Positions 21,146 through 35,239 of a stretch of DNA of 64,000 bases are shown in pieces (positions within the stretch are counted from its first letter, which is position 1; each line of letters starts with the position of its first letter). Source of the DNA: Flectonema sp. DT1601 (taxonomy: Eukaryota > Euglenozoa > Diplonemea > Diplonemida > Diplonemidae); assembly GCA_964019425.1 (NCBI GenBank), contig OZ025795.1, forward strand, positions 748,001 through 812,000, in the 5' to 3' direction. Made by a program: the position numbers and the translations under genes. A model generated the notes under the pieces. That model saw nothing but the letters and a program-made list of their open reading frames with translations. It did no database searches and was not told the DNA's origin.

Positions 21146-21407
21146 TGTAAACAGAGAGATCCCAGATCCACCAATCCTGAAATTAAGAAAATAAGTAAAT
21201 TAATTTAGACGACTGCGATACAATAAGTGACTTGGCTGGTAAGAAGTAATAAATTTAATAAAAAATATTTAAAAAAAAAAAACAAAGAGAGAAACAGAAA
21301 AAATATGAAACAACTCTTTTTTGGGCAAGATAAAATTTTATAAAAATATTAAAAAAAAAAAAAAAAAAACAGCTGCAATTGTTTACTAGCTTTGTAGTCA
21401 GAATTTC

Positions 21408-22628
21408 TTATATAAATAGAGGTTGGCAACCAGAATGCTTACACTCATTTGGACAGTAGGGACATTTTAAAATGTTATTTGGTGGTCTCACCAAAGAATC
21501 AATAGCAGAACGAGACAATACATGACAACAAGGCAGTAACATTGCTGGATTAGAACCAGAGCCACAAGTTGTTACCTGTTGGGTTACGGGACAGGAAAGC
21601 GACGATCTAAATATTAAATTATTTGATAGCGCAGGAGCATGAAGTTCTTTAGTTTTTCTGAAAGACTCAGGAAGAGATAAATATTTTTGGAGCGTTGGTA
21701 ATGCTTGCAATCCAGCTTCTAAACAAGTGCTTAAATGAGGTTTTTGAGGAGCTTCCGAATTGACACACCAACAATCTCTAAAACTGTCGCAAAGATCTTC
21801 CCACAAATCAGTATTATCATCCGTTAGAAAGTCGTACGGATTAACATCTGAAACTTTTCCATCTTTTGTTATAAATACTAATGCCCCTACCAACCTCGCA
21901 ATCTCCTTATGCCATTTAGTTTTCGCGTAGATTGGTAAGTGTTTTTTTATATAACTGAACGCCTCTTCTTTATTTCCCTTTTTCAAAAGACCAATAATGT
22001 GTAATCGGTAGATCCGGAATTCTAAGTCATTCACGTGTTCGGAGATCTTTGGTGATGGTGTTTCTTCGTTCCAGTGAGCTTTCCATTCGGCTTTGGCTTG
22101 AAGTAACCAAGCGTGCAATTGAGACGATTCTCTATTTTTTATTGTAGATGTTATTATACGAAGGGACTCATACTTTACTTTATATGATTCATCTATCGTT
22201 ATGTTCGCTTCCTTTTCGAGCATTTGTCCAGCGAGAATACGACCAGTGTGGTATAAGTGTTCCCCAACAACATTTAAAATTAATTTTTTTCTATTTTGCC
22301 AAGGTTCTCCAGAATCATCAAGCACATGGTATAATGATGACGAAGAGAAACAATCAGAAATGTCTTCGATAACGTCTGATAAGTATTTTAATTTCTCATC
22401 TGACTGAAGCCCCGTTTCGTGTTCAGTTTTAACAGCGAATTCTTTAAGCTCGTTCAAGGCGTCTTTTGGGATCATTTTACCTGATTTGAGTAATCCTTTT
22501 ACTTCGTGAAGCTTATCAATCAAATTATCAACTTCTCTTCCGATCCCTTCGCTTAGTTTCTTTTGCCGTTTAACCTCCTTTTCCAATACAACTGGAAGTC
22601 TTTTGAGATCTGTTTCCCTGGTTGTCAT
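21408..22628 (-). CDS. RMD5: RMD5/GID2-like subunit of the GID/CTLH ubiquitin ligase
   Basis: The product has 406 aa. The middle (about 195-260) holds a CTLH/CRA-type helical region (FRIYRLHIIGLLKKGNKEEA, then AFSYIKKHLPIYAKTKWHKE). The C-terminus has the characteristic degenerate RING of RMD5/RMND5 proteins: LSCPVTQQ, then NPAMLLPCCHVLSRSAIDSL and ILKCPYCPNEC. RMD5 pairs with MAEA/FYV10 to form the catalytic core of the GID/CTLH E3 ligase, which degrades metabolic enzymes in yeast. The CPYCP and LPCxHVxSRxA strings favour RMD5 over its partner MAEA. An acceptor (CGCACACAG) lies 17 nt before the ATG. Its stop is about 230 bases upstream of the next gene's acceptor. Confidence 0.82.
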   Translation of the reverse strand: MTTRETDLKRLPVVLEKEVKRQKKLSEGIGREVDNLIDKLHEVKGLLKSGKMIPKDALNELKEFAVKTEHETGLQSDEKLKYLSDVIEDISDCFSSSSLYHVLDDSGEPWQNRKKLILNVVGEHLYHTGRILAGQMLEKEANITIDESYKVKYESLRIITSTIKNRESSQLHAWLLQAKAEWKAHWNEETPSPKISEHVNDLEFRIYRLHIIGLLKKGNKEEAFSYIKKHLPIYAKTKWHKEIARLVGALVFITKDGKVSDVNPYDFLTDDNTDLWEDLCDSFRDCWCVNSEAPQKPHLSTCLEAGLQALPTLQKYLSLPESFRKTKELHAPALSNNLIFRSSLSCPVTQQVTTCGSGSNPAMLLPCCHVLSRSAIDSLVRPPNNILKCPYCPNECKHSGCQPLFI

Positions 22629-22629
22629 A

Positions 22630-22925
22630 ATTGTTTTGTGTATTTCTGTGTGCGATTTGGTACTTTAGAGAATAATAATTTCTTCCTTTTTTTTTTTTTT
22701 TTTTTTTGGTGTTAACAGCTCTGATCTAAATGCGGACTCTGGTGACCCGACTGTCTGTTGTCACATCACACCGCAGGGGGTTCATTGTTTAATTGTAAAA
22801 CGTATCTGCATTGAACCATAATATTAAAAAAAAACGATAATCTCGCAGGCTTTCAATCCCCGTGTATCCAGGAAAGAACAATCAAGGCATGCCTCACAAG
22901 TAATTAAAATATAGAAATGAGAATT

Positions 22926-22961
<36 letters not shown>

Positions 22962-23395
22962 CAAAGTTAGAAACCTCATTTAAAAAAAAAAAAGAAAAAC
23001 ACGGAGCTGTTGTCAATACGTAACAAAACTCAGCAACAAATAGAACCTTATCAATCTTTTTTATATTTTGAATTTTTCATTTCATTTTATTTTATTTCCT
23101 CCCCCCCCCCCCCCTATTAGCAATTAACACGTTGTTCGTATTGTGCACAACAATTCATCTTAAGCATTGCATTCAGGTGGAGGACTGATGCTGCTGAATA
23201 AAACTGCAGCAATGCCTACACGGACACTGTCTTGAATACCCTGTGATAGTACGTGTGGTTAAGTATTTAATAGTCTCAATCTTTCTCGATATAAAATCGA
23301 ACAGTGATGTTACACTCAGTAAGTATCACGTCACTGTTTTACGATAAGTTGAATCGACGAGTGGTGTAGAACTGTAATAGCAATCGGTATTATTG
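22630..23395. other. intergenic low-complexity DNA
   Basis: No gene is seen. The stretch contains long T-runs (22688-22707, 22928-22957), an A-run and a run of about 15 C at 23101-23115. The upper 200 bases are probably the 3' untranslated region of the NDR-kinase gene. Confidence 0.5.
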
Positions 23396-25615
<2,220 letters not shown>

Positions 25616-25859
25616 CTTCACCTTTTAACAATTAAATTAAAAACTTTTATTTCAACAAAAAGATTATTTGGTACAACTGGTTCCCTAAGTCTGATTACAT
25701 AAACAAAAAAACCTGGGAAAAGATTAAAAAAATATATAATAATGTTGTCATAAGGTGGACTAGACGTACAGCAGGTCTAATACCAGAGGTGTCTAAGTGA
25801 CGGGGTGCACACGCATCTGGTTGCGAGGGCTTCACAATCTAACACAAGAGAGAGTTTAT

Positions 25860-26270
25860 TTAGTTATTTTTGGCTAATTCAATACGTGCTTTAGCAGCAG
25901 CGATTCTATCCCGTAGAATAGATTCACGAGATGCAGCAACACCGTCAGCACTGTTCCTCAAGTGAGCAGAGTTCTCAAGAGTGAGAATACGATCTCTTAG
26001 TTGATCTACGAAGGTAGACTGGACTTTGATTTTCTCATCGTAGTGTTCGATAGTATCTGTGATAGTCTTTACAGCTTTCTCAATTCTCTCATCAACCATT
26101 AGTTTCAATTTCTCCTGCTCCTCTTGAACCGAATTAGATGCCTCTGCTGCTTTCTTTTTCGCTTCTCGTTCAGCCACAACTGCATCTGCCAGTCTGTCTT
26201 CGGATTTTACTACTTCGGCTTCGCAATCTTGACGCTTTTCGGTAGCCATTTTTGTTTCTTGCTCGCTCAT
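25860..26270 (-). CDS. small coiled-coil protein, 136 aa
   Basis: This single-exon gene encodes an almost entirely helical, charged protein rich in Glu, Ala, Lys and Arg (MSEQETKMATEKRQD, later AAEASNSVQEEQEKLKLMVD). Heptad-like spacing extends over most of the length, which points to a coiled coil. No signal peptide or named domain is recognised, and it could be a structural or assembly partner. Two AGs (ACTCAG and GACAG) lie 5-20 nt upstream of the ATG, in acceptor-like context. It sits 245 bases upstream of the NDR-kinase start. Function is unknown. Confidence 0.62.
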   Translation of the reverse strand: MSEQETKMATEKRQDCEAEVVKSEDRLADAVVAEREAKKKAAEASNSVQEEQEKLKLMVDERIEKAVKTITDTIEHYDEKIKVQSTFVDQLRDRILTLENSAHLRNSADGVAASRESILRDRIAAAKARIELAKNN

Positions 26271-26289
26271 CGTTGCTGTCAGTCGGTTT

Positions 26290-27092
26290 CTGAGTTGGGA
26301 ATTATAATAATGAAAGCGGGGAGGAGAAAGAAGAAAAAAACATTAAAACGGAATCATCTTCCGATCTTCCGCTGTCGTGGATGTAAAAATCTCACCGCAT
26401 GAGAAATAAAACTTCTCATAATCCACGATAGAAAAAAAATAAGACGATATTTTATAATTTAAAAAAGAAAGTTAACTTAACTACCTTCAGTCTTGTACTA
26501 TTAAAGAATTCTTTTTTTTTTTTTTTTTTTTTTTACTTCATTATTTTTTCCCCCACTCCCCCATTTTTTTTTTTTTTTTTAAAAAAGGGATCATTGAGGC
26601 TGATGACACGCACTTACGCAGCAGCTGCTCTACGACTTTGAAGCAACGTATCGATATAACGCATCATTAAGTAGCGACTTAGCAGACAACAGAATAAAAG
26701 AGAAGGGGTAAAGCTCTAGGGTATTTCTATTTTCTATGAATATTTAAAAAAAAAAAAAAAAAAAAAAAAAACATTCAGATGAGCCTTATATTTTGTTGAT
26801 CGCAGGCAGTATTACTGCCGCACAAGGAAAAATAGATAACATTTTAATCATAATAAATAAACGGCTCTTAATCTGATGTTGGTGCAAAAAAGAAGGGGGA
26901 AGAAAAAAAAAACGTCTTCGGCTGAACAAACGTTATATAAATCGTGTTTAGTTAGCTGAAGGTAAGCTAATGCCCATATCATTTTATTATATCAAAAAGA
27001 CTTATCAAAAATAACTAAAAATATTATCATCCAAATTAGATTCCGTAAAACAAAACAAAACTAATAGACAAGGCAATTCAACGAGTGAGAGT
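26290..27092. other. intergenic low-complexity DNA
   Basis: About 800 bases with no gene seen. It contains long T-runs at 26512-26534 and 26563-26580 and an A-run at 26747-26771. The upper end presumably includes the 3' untranslated region of the pseudokinase-TBCC gene. Confidence 0.45.
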
Positions 27093-30000
27093 TTATGATA
27101 TTCCAAGCTCACTTAGCATAGCATCAACATCCTTCTCAAGTTTTTCTATTTCAACCCAATTTGATTTTATTTTTGAAATGCTTGTCTTTGATGTTTTTAT
27201 CATTTGCTGTATTGTTATTAGTAAGTTTTTAGGGCGAAAAGGGTTTTTTTTTTTTTTTTTTTTTTTTTTTGAAAGAACTAAAATCATACCTCGTATTCTT
27301 TTTTAGCCTCGTCAGGTAACCCTAGAAGACCTGGGTCACAGAATTTAACTTCCTTTATGAGATTTTGAATAGCAGCCGTCGGTGTCTTCTTTGGAGAGGA
27401 TTGTTCTGATGACGTTGCTTCTCCAATCTCTTCAACTTGTTGGAATTCATCTTCAGAAGGTTGTTGTTGTGAAGTAGCAGCTGGCAGGGAAATCATCGGA
27501 AATTCTTCTTCACTCTCGATGGGGATTTCTTCATTCGCTGACGGCGGAACAGGATCCGCAGCGTATTCTTCTTCTTCACTCACATCATCAGCAATCCCTT
27601 CCCGCTCTTTGAACTGCCGCAGGGCGTCTTCAGCATTGACACCGTTTTCTCCCATCAAGAAAGTCCCACCTCCTTTCTCAAGGCTCTCTCCTCCTTCACA
27701 AGTTCCATTTAAGATCTCTTCCACACCTTTCGGTGCATCAGGTGTCTCCCTACCTGTTAGTTCAATATCCCTCATCTTAACGACACCTACCCAGTCAGGT
27801 ACTCTGAACCCGATCGCAACATTCGGATCGGAGAAACGACTGAAATCAGCTGCGTGACGGAAACGGTTCTCCATCGGAGTCAACTTCGCCTCCTCGAAGG
27901 CAGCAGTGCTCCCAGGCAACCTGTTTTTGTGAGTGTTGGTTATTTCTTATTAGAATACTAACCCTTCATCGTTATAAAAAAGAAGAAGAGAATAAGAAAA
28001 GAGAATAAATCAAAAGAAAACAACAACCACACACCTCATATTAAATGGTCTCAAGATGACTCCCGAAGAAGACTCAACACAGGGATCTGTCTCAGTATGA
28101 ACGAAGAACTCCGAGTCCTTCACATCTCGCAGACGAACCTGACGACATGCTATCGTCACACAGAGATTGGTACAGTTTCTGAAGAACATCGAGTTCTTGC
28201 AGGGCCCGAGTACGAATTCACAATTCTCACAATCATCAACCATGTAGCTATCACATGGTCCAAGTACTACTACTCGACAGTTCTTAAGAGTGTCGAAGGT
28301 CACCTGCTGTTCTCGTTTCTCAGGAACATCTTCGAGGATCACAGTCTTACCTTGGAAGAAGGAAACTCCGCAGGTAGTCACTTCTGCTTTGTCCCATTTC
28401 GAGACCAGAGGAAGGGCGCTACCTGACACATCCCAGGGACCCTTCATCGGAATTCCATTCTTTGAATCTTCAACAGCTCGGATGAAGAGAGGGCGACCAT
28501 CAGTAGGAATGCTCTTTGGAGATGGTTCCGATTCTGGTTCTGGTTCTGGTTCAGGCACTGGCTGTTTGATCGCTGGTGTTGGTAAGCCTGATGCTGGAGG
28601 GGGTTCACAAAACTTGAATCGAGGGTAAACCTTCTTAAGCTCCTCTGGTAGAGTATCCTGTACCTCAGAAATAATTATTTGATAGTTCAACATGTCTTCT
28701 AATTTAGAACTCGTATTGCTGATGATATTTGTTGGACTCGTTCCAAGACCTGCTTTTGATAAGTCGAAGGGACGATCAAAATTATTTACTGCACCAGAGA
28801 GAGAGAACTTATTATAAGCTGTGTCTACATCAAGTGACCACTGCTGGAGAATTATTTTAGTGCTGTTTTCTAAAATTGGTGGAGACGACACAAACGTGTG
28901 TAACTGACAATCATAACAACTAGCGATGAGAAGCTCATTAGTGATACAATGAACTGTGCAGTTAGAGCAATCTTTTAACCAAACTTCTTCGTTTTGCATT
29001 ATCGCAAACTCGCAATCTAAACATGAATCAATAATTGACACTCTGTTACCATTGCTGTTACTTAGTACAACAGTAGCTCCTATTAAACCTTGCAGAACCA
29101 CTCCATTACTGTCTCCTACGTCCATTACATGCTCTCCATCAACCTCAGCCATTATGCTTTCTTTTCCAACAGTTATTACTGTTGTGCATTTATCAAGTGA
29201 CTCCTTAAAACTTGGGTATAAGTTTGTAAGTTCCTCCTGTTTTTGTTAATGTTTTTAACTTTTAATGATTTTAAAATTGAAGAAATGGGGAACAAATAAC
29301 ATACCCTGCATTTCAAGGTAGGTAACTTCTTGCAGTAGGATTCAAGTTTCGCAGTTGAGACAGTGGAGTGAGGCAGCTCATATTGCTGTTTTGTTTTGTT
29401 TTTATTTTTATTGGATTCTTTAAAATAAGTAGCCTTGAGGAATATAATTATTAAATCTGAATAACATACTGGTAGCGATGCTTCAACTCGTCTTTCAGAA
29501 AGAGGTTTCAATTTCGGAGGAATGTTCGGAGCGTCAAAATTTCCATCAGCAGAGTAAATAGTTTCCACCGTGTTGTTGTTAGCAATATTGTTATTACTGT
29601 TATTAATGATGTCTTCCTCAACTGGTATCTCGACGGGGATTTCTTCATTCGCTGACGGCGGAACAGGATCCGCAGCGTATTCTTCTTCTTCACTCACATC
29701 ATCAGCAATCCCTTCCCGCTCTTTGAACTGCCGCAGGGCGTCTTCAGCATTGACACCGTTTTCTCCCATCAAGAAAGTCCCGCCTCCTTTCTCAAGGCTC
29801 TCTCCTCCTTCACAAGTTCCATTTAAGATCTCTTCCACACCTTTCGGTGCATCAGGTGTCTCCCTACCTGTTAGTTCAATATCCCTCATCTTAACGACAC
29901 CTACCCAGTCAGGTACTCTGAACCCGATCGCAACATCCGGATCGGAGAAACGACTGAAATCAGCTGCGTGACGGAAACGGTTCTCCATCGGAGTCAACTT

Positions 30001-33000
30001 CGCCTCCTCGAAGGCAGCAGTGCTCCCAGGCAACCTGTTTGTGAGTGTTGGTTATTTCTTATTAGAATACTAACCCTTCATCGTTATAAAAAAGAAGAAG
30101 AGAATAAGAAAAGAGAATAAATCAAAAGAAAACAACAACCACACACCTCATATTAAATGGTCTCAAGATGACTCCCGAAGAAGACTCAACACAGGGATCT
30201 GTCTCAGTATGAACGAAGAACTCCGAGTCCTTCACATCTCGCAGACGAACCTGACGACAGGCTATCGTCACACAGAGATTGGTACAGTTTCTGAAGAACA
30301 TCGAGTTCTTGCAGGGCCCGAGTACGAATTCACAATTCTCACAATCATCAACCATGTAGCTATCACATGGTCCAAGTACTACTACTCGACAGTTCTTAAG
30401 AGTGTCGAAGGTCACCTGCTGTTCTCGTTTCTCAGGAACATCTTCGAGGATCACAGTCTTACCTTGGAAGAAGGAAACTCCGCAGGTAGTCACTTCTGCT
30501 TTGTCCCATTTCGAGACCAGAGGAAGGGCGCTACCTGACACATCCCAGGGACCCTTCATCGGAATTCCATTCTTTGAATCTTCAACAGCTCGGATGAAGA
30601 GAGGGCGATCATCATTGTTGTTATCTTCAGTTGAAGTATGACCTGTTGACTCTACTCCTAATAAGAACCTTTCAATCTCTGGTACACACAGTGGTTCGTC
30701 ATTTAATCTTTTCCTTAACTTAAATCCCTGTAATTCAAGACCAATGTAGTCAGGTATTTCTACTTTCGTACAATTAGTAGACGAAGGTGAATCGAACAAG
30801 TTCTTAGCGCCAACATCAATATGAGCATTCTTAAATAGAGTTGGAAGGTTCGGTACTTTCGCATTGAAAGGTGTGATCGTTAGATTAGAACAGTTTGATA
30901 GAAAGAAATTATTAGATACGAATAAGTGAAGTTTGCAATTAGTGAGATTCGATGCGGTGATTTCTTTAGCGGCGACGAACACGTTACAATTGCTGAGATT
31001 GTTAAGAACAACTGAAGAACTAGATATAAAAACAAGAGTACTATCAGAACAGTTCACAGCCTCCGCAGTGGTTGCGACATCAGCGACGATTACCTGACAT
31101 CCGATTGCAGACTCGACACTGAATTCACTTCCATTTAATGAATCCATTACTCTTTCAATACGCTCATCTTCAACATTAGAAATAGTATTCGGTGATATGA
31201 TCCTCGCTGGTTCTGCTACTGAAGGAGATGGAGGCTCAGGGCTTTCCATCGTACTGTTCATTAGAATCCGTTGAGGTGATTTTTGTTGTGCGTCGTGTAG
31301 TTTTCCTTCAGGTTTATCAACAAATGGAAAGACATCATCACCCCATAAAGTTTCTAATGCAACATCACGAATTGAGTACATACTAAAATGAGGTTCTCTA
31401 ATACGAGCATCACTTCTGCTTAAATCGAATACCTTCGTATGTCTACTCCGCTGTTGTAAACGATGTCCACCAAAAGCATTGACTGCCTGACTGTTCAACC
31501 CCTCGTACACTATATTCCATGGATAAATATTTATACCCAAACACCTATGCAGTAACACATCATTGGAACACCACAGGTATAGTTTACAAGAAACCGATGC
31601 CTTCAAAACCAACTGATTGCTACTTAATATAAATATACAGTTAGAACAGTCTTCTATTTGAATAACATCTTTTACAGGGGCTGCGATTATAACTGAATTC
31701 CTACAATTCTTTATAATACCAGATTCATGAACTTTAGAATTACTAAGAGGTTTGATGTGATATATTTCTGAATGACAGACCCTATCAAATAAGAATCTCT
31801 CTGAAGTGTCGCAGGTCGGGATAATGACGCGACGCTTTCGTAAACCTCTTAACACAACTTGAGTAGATGAAGAGTTAGGAATCGGTTCTAAAAATTCTTC
31901 AGGGAACGCCTTAGGACTGGTACTTCCTGATAAGAACGATGGAGAAGTTGGACTCGACGGAGATGAAGGAGTTGGTGAAGATAAACCTGACACCTGATAT
32001 ATTGCTGTAATCGCTGCGTGTTTATTCCCACAATACAAATTAAAGAATTCACTAAACTCAGGTTGCAATACAGGAGAACGTTTTGAAGGGTAAACAGTCT
32101 GATGAGGAGGACACACTGTATCATGTATAACGATACTATCGATTGCATCAGGAAATGGGAATACAATTGGTGCTATGAGTTCACCATCATCATCAACAAC
32201 AGGAATCTTTTGATAACCAACTTGTGATAAATGAAATACTTCAGATGGTTCAGTTGGTCTGTTGTCTCTGACAATCCGACTAGTCTCCGCTTCTAAGTCC
32301 CATCCTTTCTCTTCTAATTGTTTGTCAAGAAGAGGCCAGGCAACATTGAAATGACCAAATTCAAAACTACTCTGTGAAACTGTACAACCAGCCTGAGACC
32401 ATATTAGTAAACAACATTGTGAACTGTTGGCTACAGTTACATGCTCACACATGGCAACTATTACACATCCGATACATTCTTCAATAGTGAGAGTATCAGT
32501 TGGCCCAAGTATTACTAAACACGATTGAAGTGATCTCAGTTTTACATCTTCCAGACAATCAAGAAACATAAATGAACATCTACTATTGTTATCTAAATAG
32601 ATACTTGCAGCGTTGACTTCAGAAGGTCTTCTAATAACATTTACTTGTGATTCAAATCGAACAAGTAGACAGTTGTCGTCATCACACTTAACTGGTGGTT
32701 CAAGATCTCTAAATTTGTAGCATGATTGTGATTCTTTACCTTCTTCACCAACTGAGAGTTTTAATTCGTTAGGAAATAGCGAATAAGGATTAGGAAGGAC
32801 TTTGATGTGATTTTCTTCATCAACGTCACCGTTTCCTACTTCGTTCCAGTGATTGTTGTAGGGGTCAAGGTCGGCAAATTTAGCGAATTCTTCCTGGTTT
32901 CTGGTACTTAGGTTCCAAGGACCAACTGTTATGTCATCAGCCTTGCAGTCAACAACTTGTAGTGGCATTGATGTGTACAAACCTGGCAGAACAATTCGTT

Positions 33001-34267
33001 CACACGAATCAATAATAACCTGCTTAGCAGCGACACTGATGCGAACATCTTCACACTGTTCTATCCTAACGACTCCACTACAAGGTCCGATAACGATATT
33101 CGAATTCTTTACTCGCTGGATTAGTACGTCTACATTACGACCAAGGACATAAACTTCACACGTTGAAAGGTTTATTAGTTCCGTGACAGTTGGTTCTGCT
33201 GCTAAGTTTGGAAGAGAGACGACAAACTCTCCAGCAGTTTTGTCTTGTAACGTATCATGGTTCACATCTCTAATACCTTGTGATGGATGATAAAAGACGC
33301 TATCGTCTTTGTCAGGTAGTTGTCTTGGGACGAGCGCTTTTTCAATTATTTCACTTTGAATAGATGCCGACGATGAGGTTCTCATCGTATCGGCTATTTG
33401 CTCAGCGAATATCATCTTCACTCTACTCCTGTGGATTAACCTTCCGTTTACTTCTGTCCAAGCTGCGAGTGTTTGGTTTAAGTTTTGTGTCATTTTATTT
33501 ATTATTTGTCCGCATTCTTGTTCAGTAATTCCACTAAGCCATTCGTGTTCCAGAAGTGATGCAGCATTTGGTCTTTCAGTGTGTTCTTTAGTAAAACATT
33601 GAGAGAGGAAGTCTTCAAAATGTTCAGATCTATCAAATTCACCCACAAGTTGAGGAGTTTCTACCTGAACTCGTCGAAGTATTTCCTCTTCACTACAATT
33701 GTGAAAAGGAGGAACCTTGTCAGCTATTTCAATGAGTGATATCCCAAGTGCCCATATATCAGATACTAAAGGTACTGTGTAGTGTTCCATCTCTGGATAT
33801 ATTTGAGCTGGGTGTTGGGTTTCAGAAAATTCCGACATCCCAGCATCTGCTAGTAGTAGATTACCATCTTTAAAAAATAAATTATTCGGCTTCACATTAC
33901 CATGAGCTTCATCATTATCGGTGTGCCACATGTAGAGCGCTGATAGAGTGGAGTATGCGATTGCTTTTAGTTCGATTTCTGTTGCGGTTGGTAATAGGCA
34001 AATCACATCACCAACACTACAGTCGCAGCATTCCATCACTATCCACCAGCAATCACTTCCTGGGGGTTCGAATACACTTCTAACAGTAACACAACTAGGA
34101 TACTCTTCATCCATTTGTAATAGGTCTTGAAGTTTTTCTTCCATGTCTTCATACTTTGGTATTATTTTAATTGCTAATTCTGGGATTCCATCAGTTCTGA
34201 ATACAACTCTCTCTGCGGGGTCTTTACCATCACTAAATAGAACCTCCGCACAGGACGCGCCATTCAT
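27093..34267 (-). CDS. giant pseudokinase fused to an array of TBCC/CARP-like domains
   Basis: There are six exons: 30147-34267, 29470-30034, 29305-29385, 28035-29236, 27290-27920 and 27093-27206. All phases match, giving 2237 aa. Residues about 8-260 form an STE20-like kinase fold that looks inactive: no glycine-rich loop is visible, the HRD motif reads HGN (near 121, HGNVKPNN), and DFG reads DAG; the VAIK-type lysine (LAIKIIPK) and SDIWALG remain. The rest holds about seven TBCC/C-CAP-like blocks with repeated Cys-Asn-Cys strings (CSNCIFIL, CENCEFVLGPC), near 375-455, 555-640, 800-920, 1040-1140, 1250-1373, 1615-1720 and 1870-1990. TBCC domains act on small GTPases or tubulin, but whether the catalytic arginine finger is present is unclear. 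Exons 1-2 and 4-5 share a recent duplication. The start was chosen because an acceptor (GACCCTTTTAG) lies 11 nt upstream. Confidence 0.85.
27515..28502. repeat. internal direct duplication, copy A (988 bp)
   Basis: This segment is nearly identical to 29629-30614. It spans the end of exon 4, the intron 27921-28034 and most of exon 5 of the pseudokinase-TBCC gene. By eye only about half a dozen differences are visible, including a 2-bp length difference beside the intron acceptor. Outside these limits the sequences diverge abruptly. Confidence 0.93.
29629..30614. repeat. internal direct duplication, copy B (986 bp)
   Basis: This is the partner of 27515-28502, in direct orientation about 2.1 kb away. 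It covers the end of exon 1, the intron 30035-30146 and most of exon 2 of the same gene. It encodes about 290 residues: one TBCC-like block plus an acidic linker. Confidence 0.93.
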
Positions 34268-34539
34268 CGTTAGAATACCTAAAAGGGTCGTAAGGTAGAT
34301 TAATAGTATTTCACTAGTTGCCAATTAGGGAATGTTCAAGGCTGTCTGGTCTGATGTAGTGTGTCTGGAAAAAATGATAAATAAATTAAGAAATTTTGAA
34401 ATTATCAAAATATTACTTTTTTTGAAGTTGATCGCATACGCAGATAAACTAAAAGTGAAAAGGAAACAACAAATGAAAACAGCCCGAAAGGGAAGACGAC
34501 ATCAGCGACAACTTTCCTACACGGCTACCATTAGTAGTT

Positions 34540-35070
34540 TTAGTCAAAGAGACCGAATCCCATGTCACCGTCCTCGGATTCTTCAGCTGGGGCAGCCTGT
34601 TAGTTATTTTATTTATTAAGTTCACACATCATAAGTATACATGAGGGGTCTGATTAGGTCAAAAGGCATCTTTGATTTCAGTGTATCAGGCAGGGAGATT
34701 ATTGTTAATTTTGTTAAAACAACCGCAAACAGGACGATAAGCAATAAGCCAGATGTACCTGGAAACGGCGTTGGTGGCTGTGTTTATAAACATGATTTCA
34801 TACCTTCTTATCCTCCTTGGCTGGAGCGTCTCCACCAGCGGCGGCTGGAGCATCACCCTCAACTGGGGCTCCACCGGCTCCTCCAACGTTGCTGAGAAGT
34901 CCTCCTAATGGCTTGGTCTGTAAGAATGATGCAAAAAGGGTTGGGTAGAAAGCCTCAACCTCGATGTTGGCAGCACCAGTGAGGGTGGTGATCTTCTCGG
35001 CAGTCACTTCAAGCCCCTCATCGTGAAGGATGAGGGCGGCGTAGGTGCATGCAAGCTCGTCGGTGGACAT
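34540..35070 (-). CDS. RPLP1: 60S acidic ribosomal protein P1
   Basis: There are two exons, 34804-35070 and 34540-34596, with a GTATGA donor and a CAG acceptor, giving 107 aa. The N-terminal helical domain ([20 protein letters not shown]) is the P1 dimerisation domain. It is followed by an Ala/Gly hinge and the universal acidic tail ending [15 protein letters not shown]1 and P2 dimers bind P0 on the large-subunit stalk and recruit elongation factors. The conserved tail is found only after splicing, which confirms the intron. The length is normal for the family. An acceptor (TTCTGCCACAG) lies 21 nt before the ATG. The gene upstream stops only about 145 bases before that acceptor. Confidence 0.97.
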
Positions 35071-35239
35071 TTTAACTGTTGACTGTTGTTCCTGTGGCAG
35101 AAGATGTTAATAAATAGTAACGAACAAAAGGAAACCCACTCAATCATTCAATTAACCAACGTGTAAATAATACGAAACACGACTCCCTCTCGACCACACC
35201 TACTCAAGCAGAAGGTTTACTTAAGAGACATCTCTAACT

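Noticed and set aside
23101-23115. Run of about 15 C bases
   Set aside because: An isolated homopolymer in intergenic DNA; not arranged as a G-quadruplex with separate G tracts.
28010-29152. ORF that looks like a separate TBCC-like gene
   Set aside because: It is exon 4 of the pseudokinase-TBCC gene; matching donors, acceptors and phases on both sides join it in frame.
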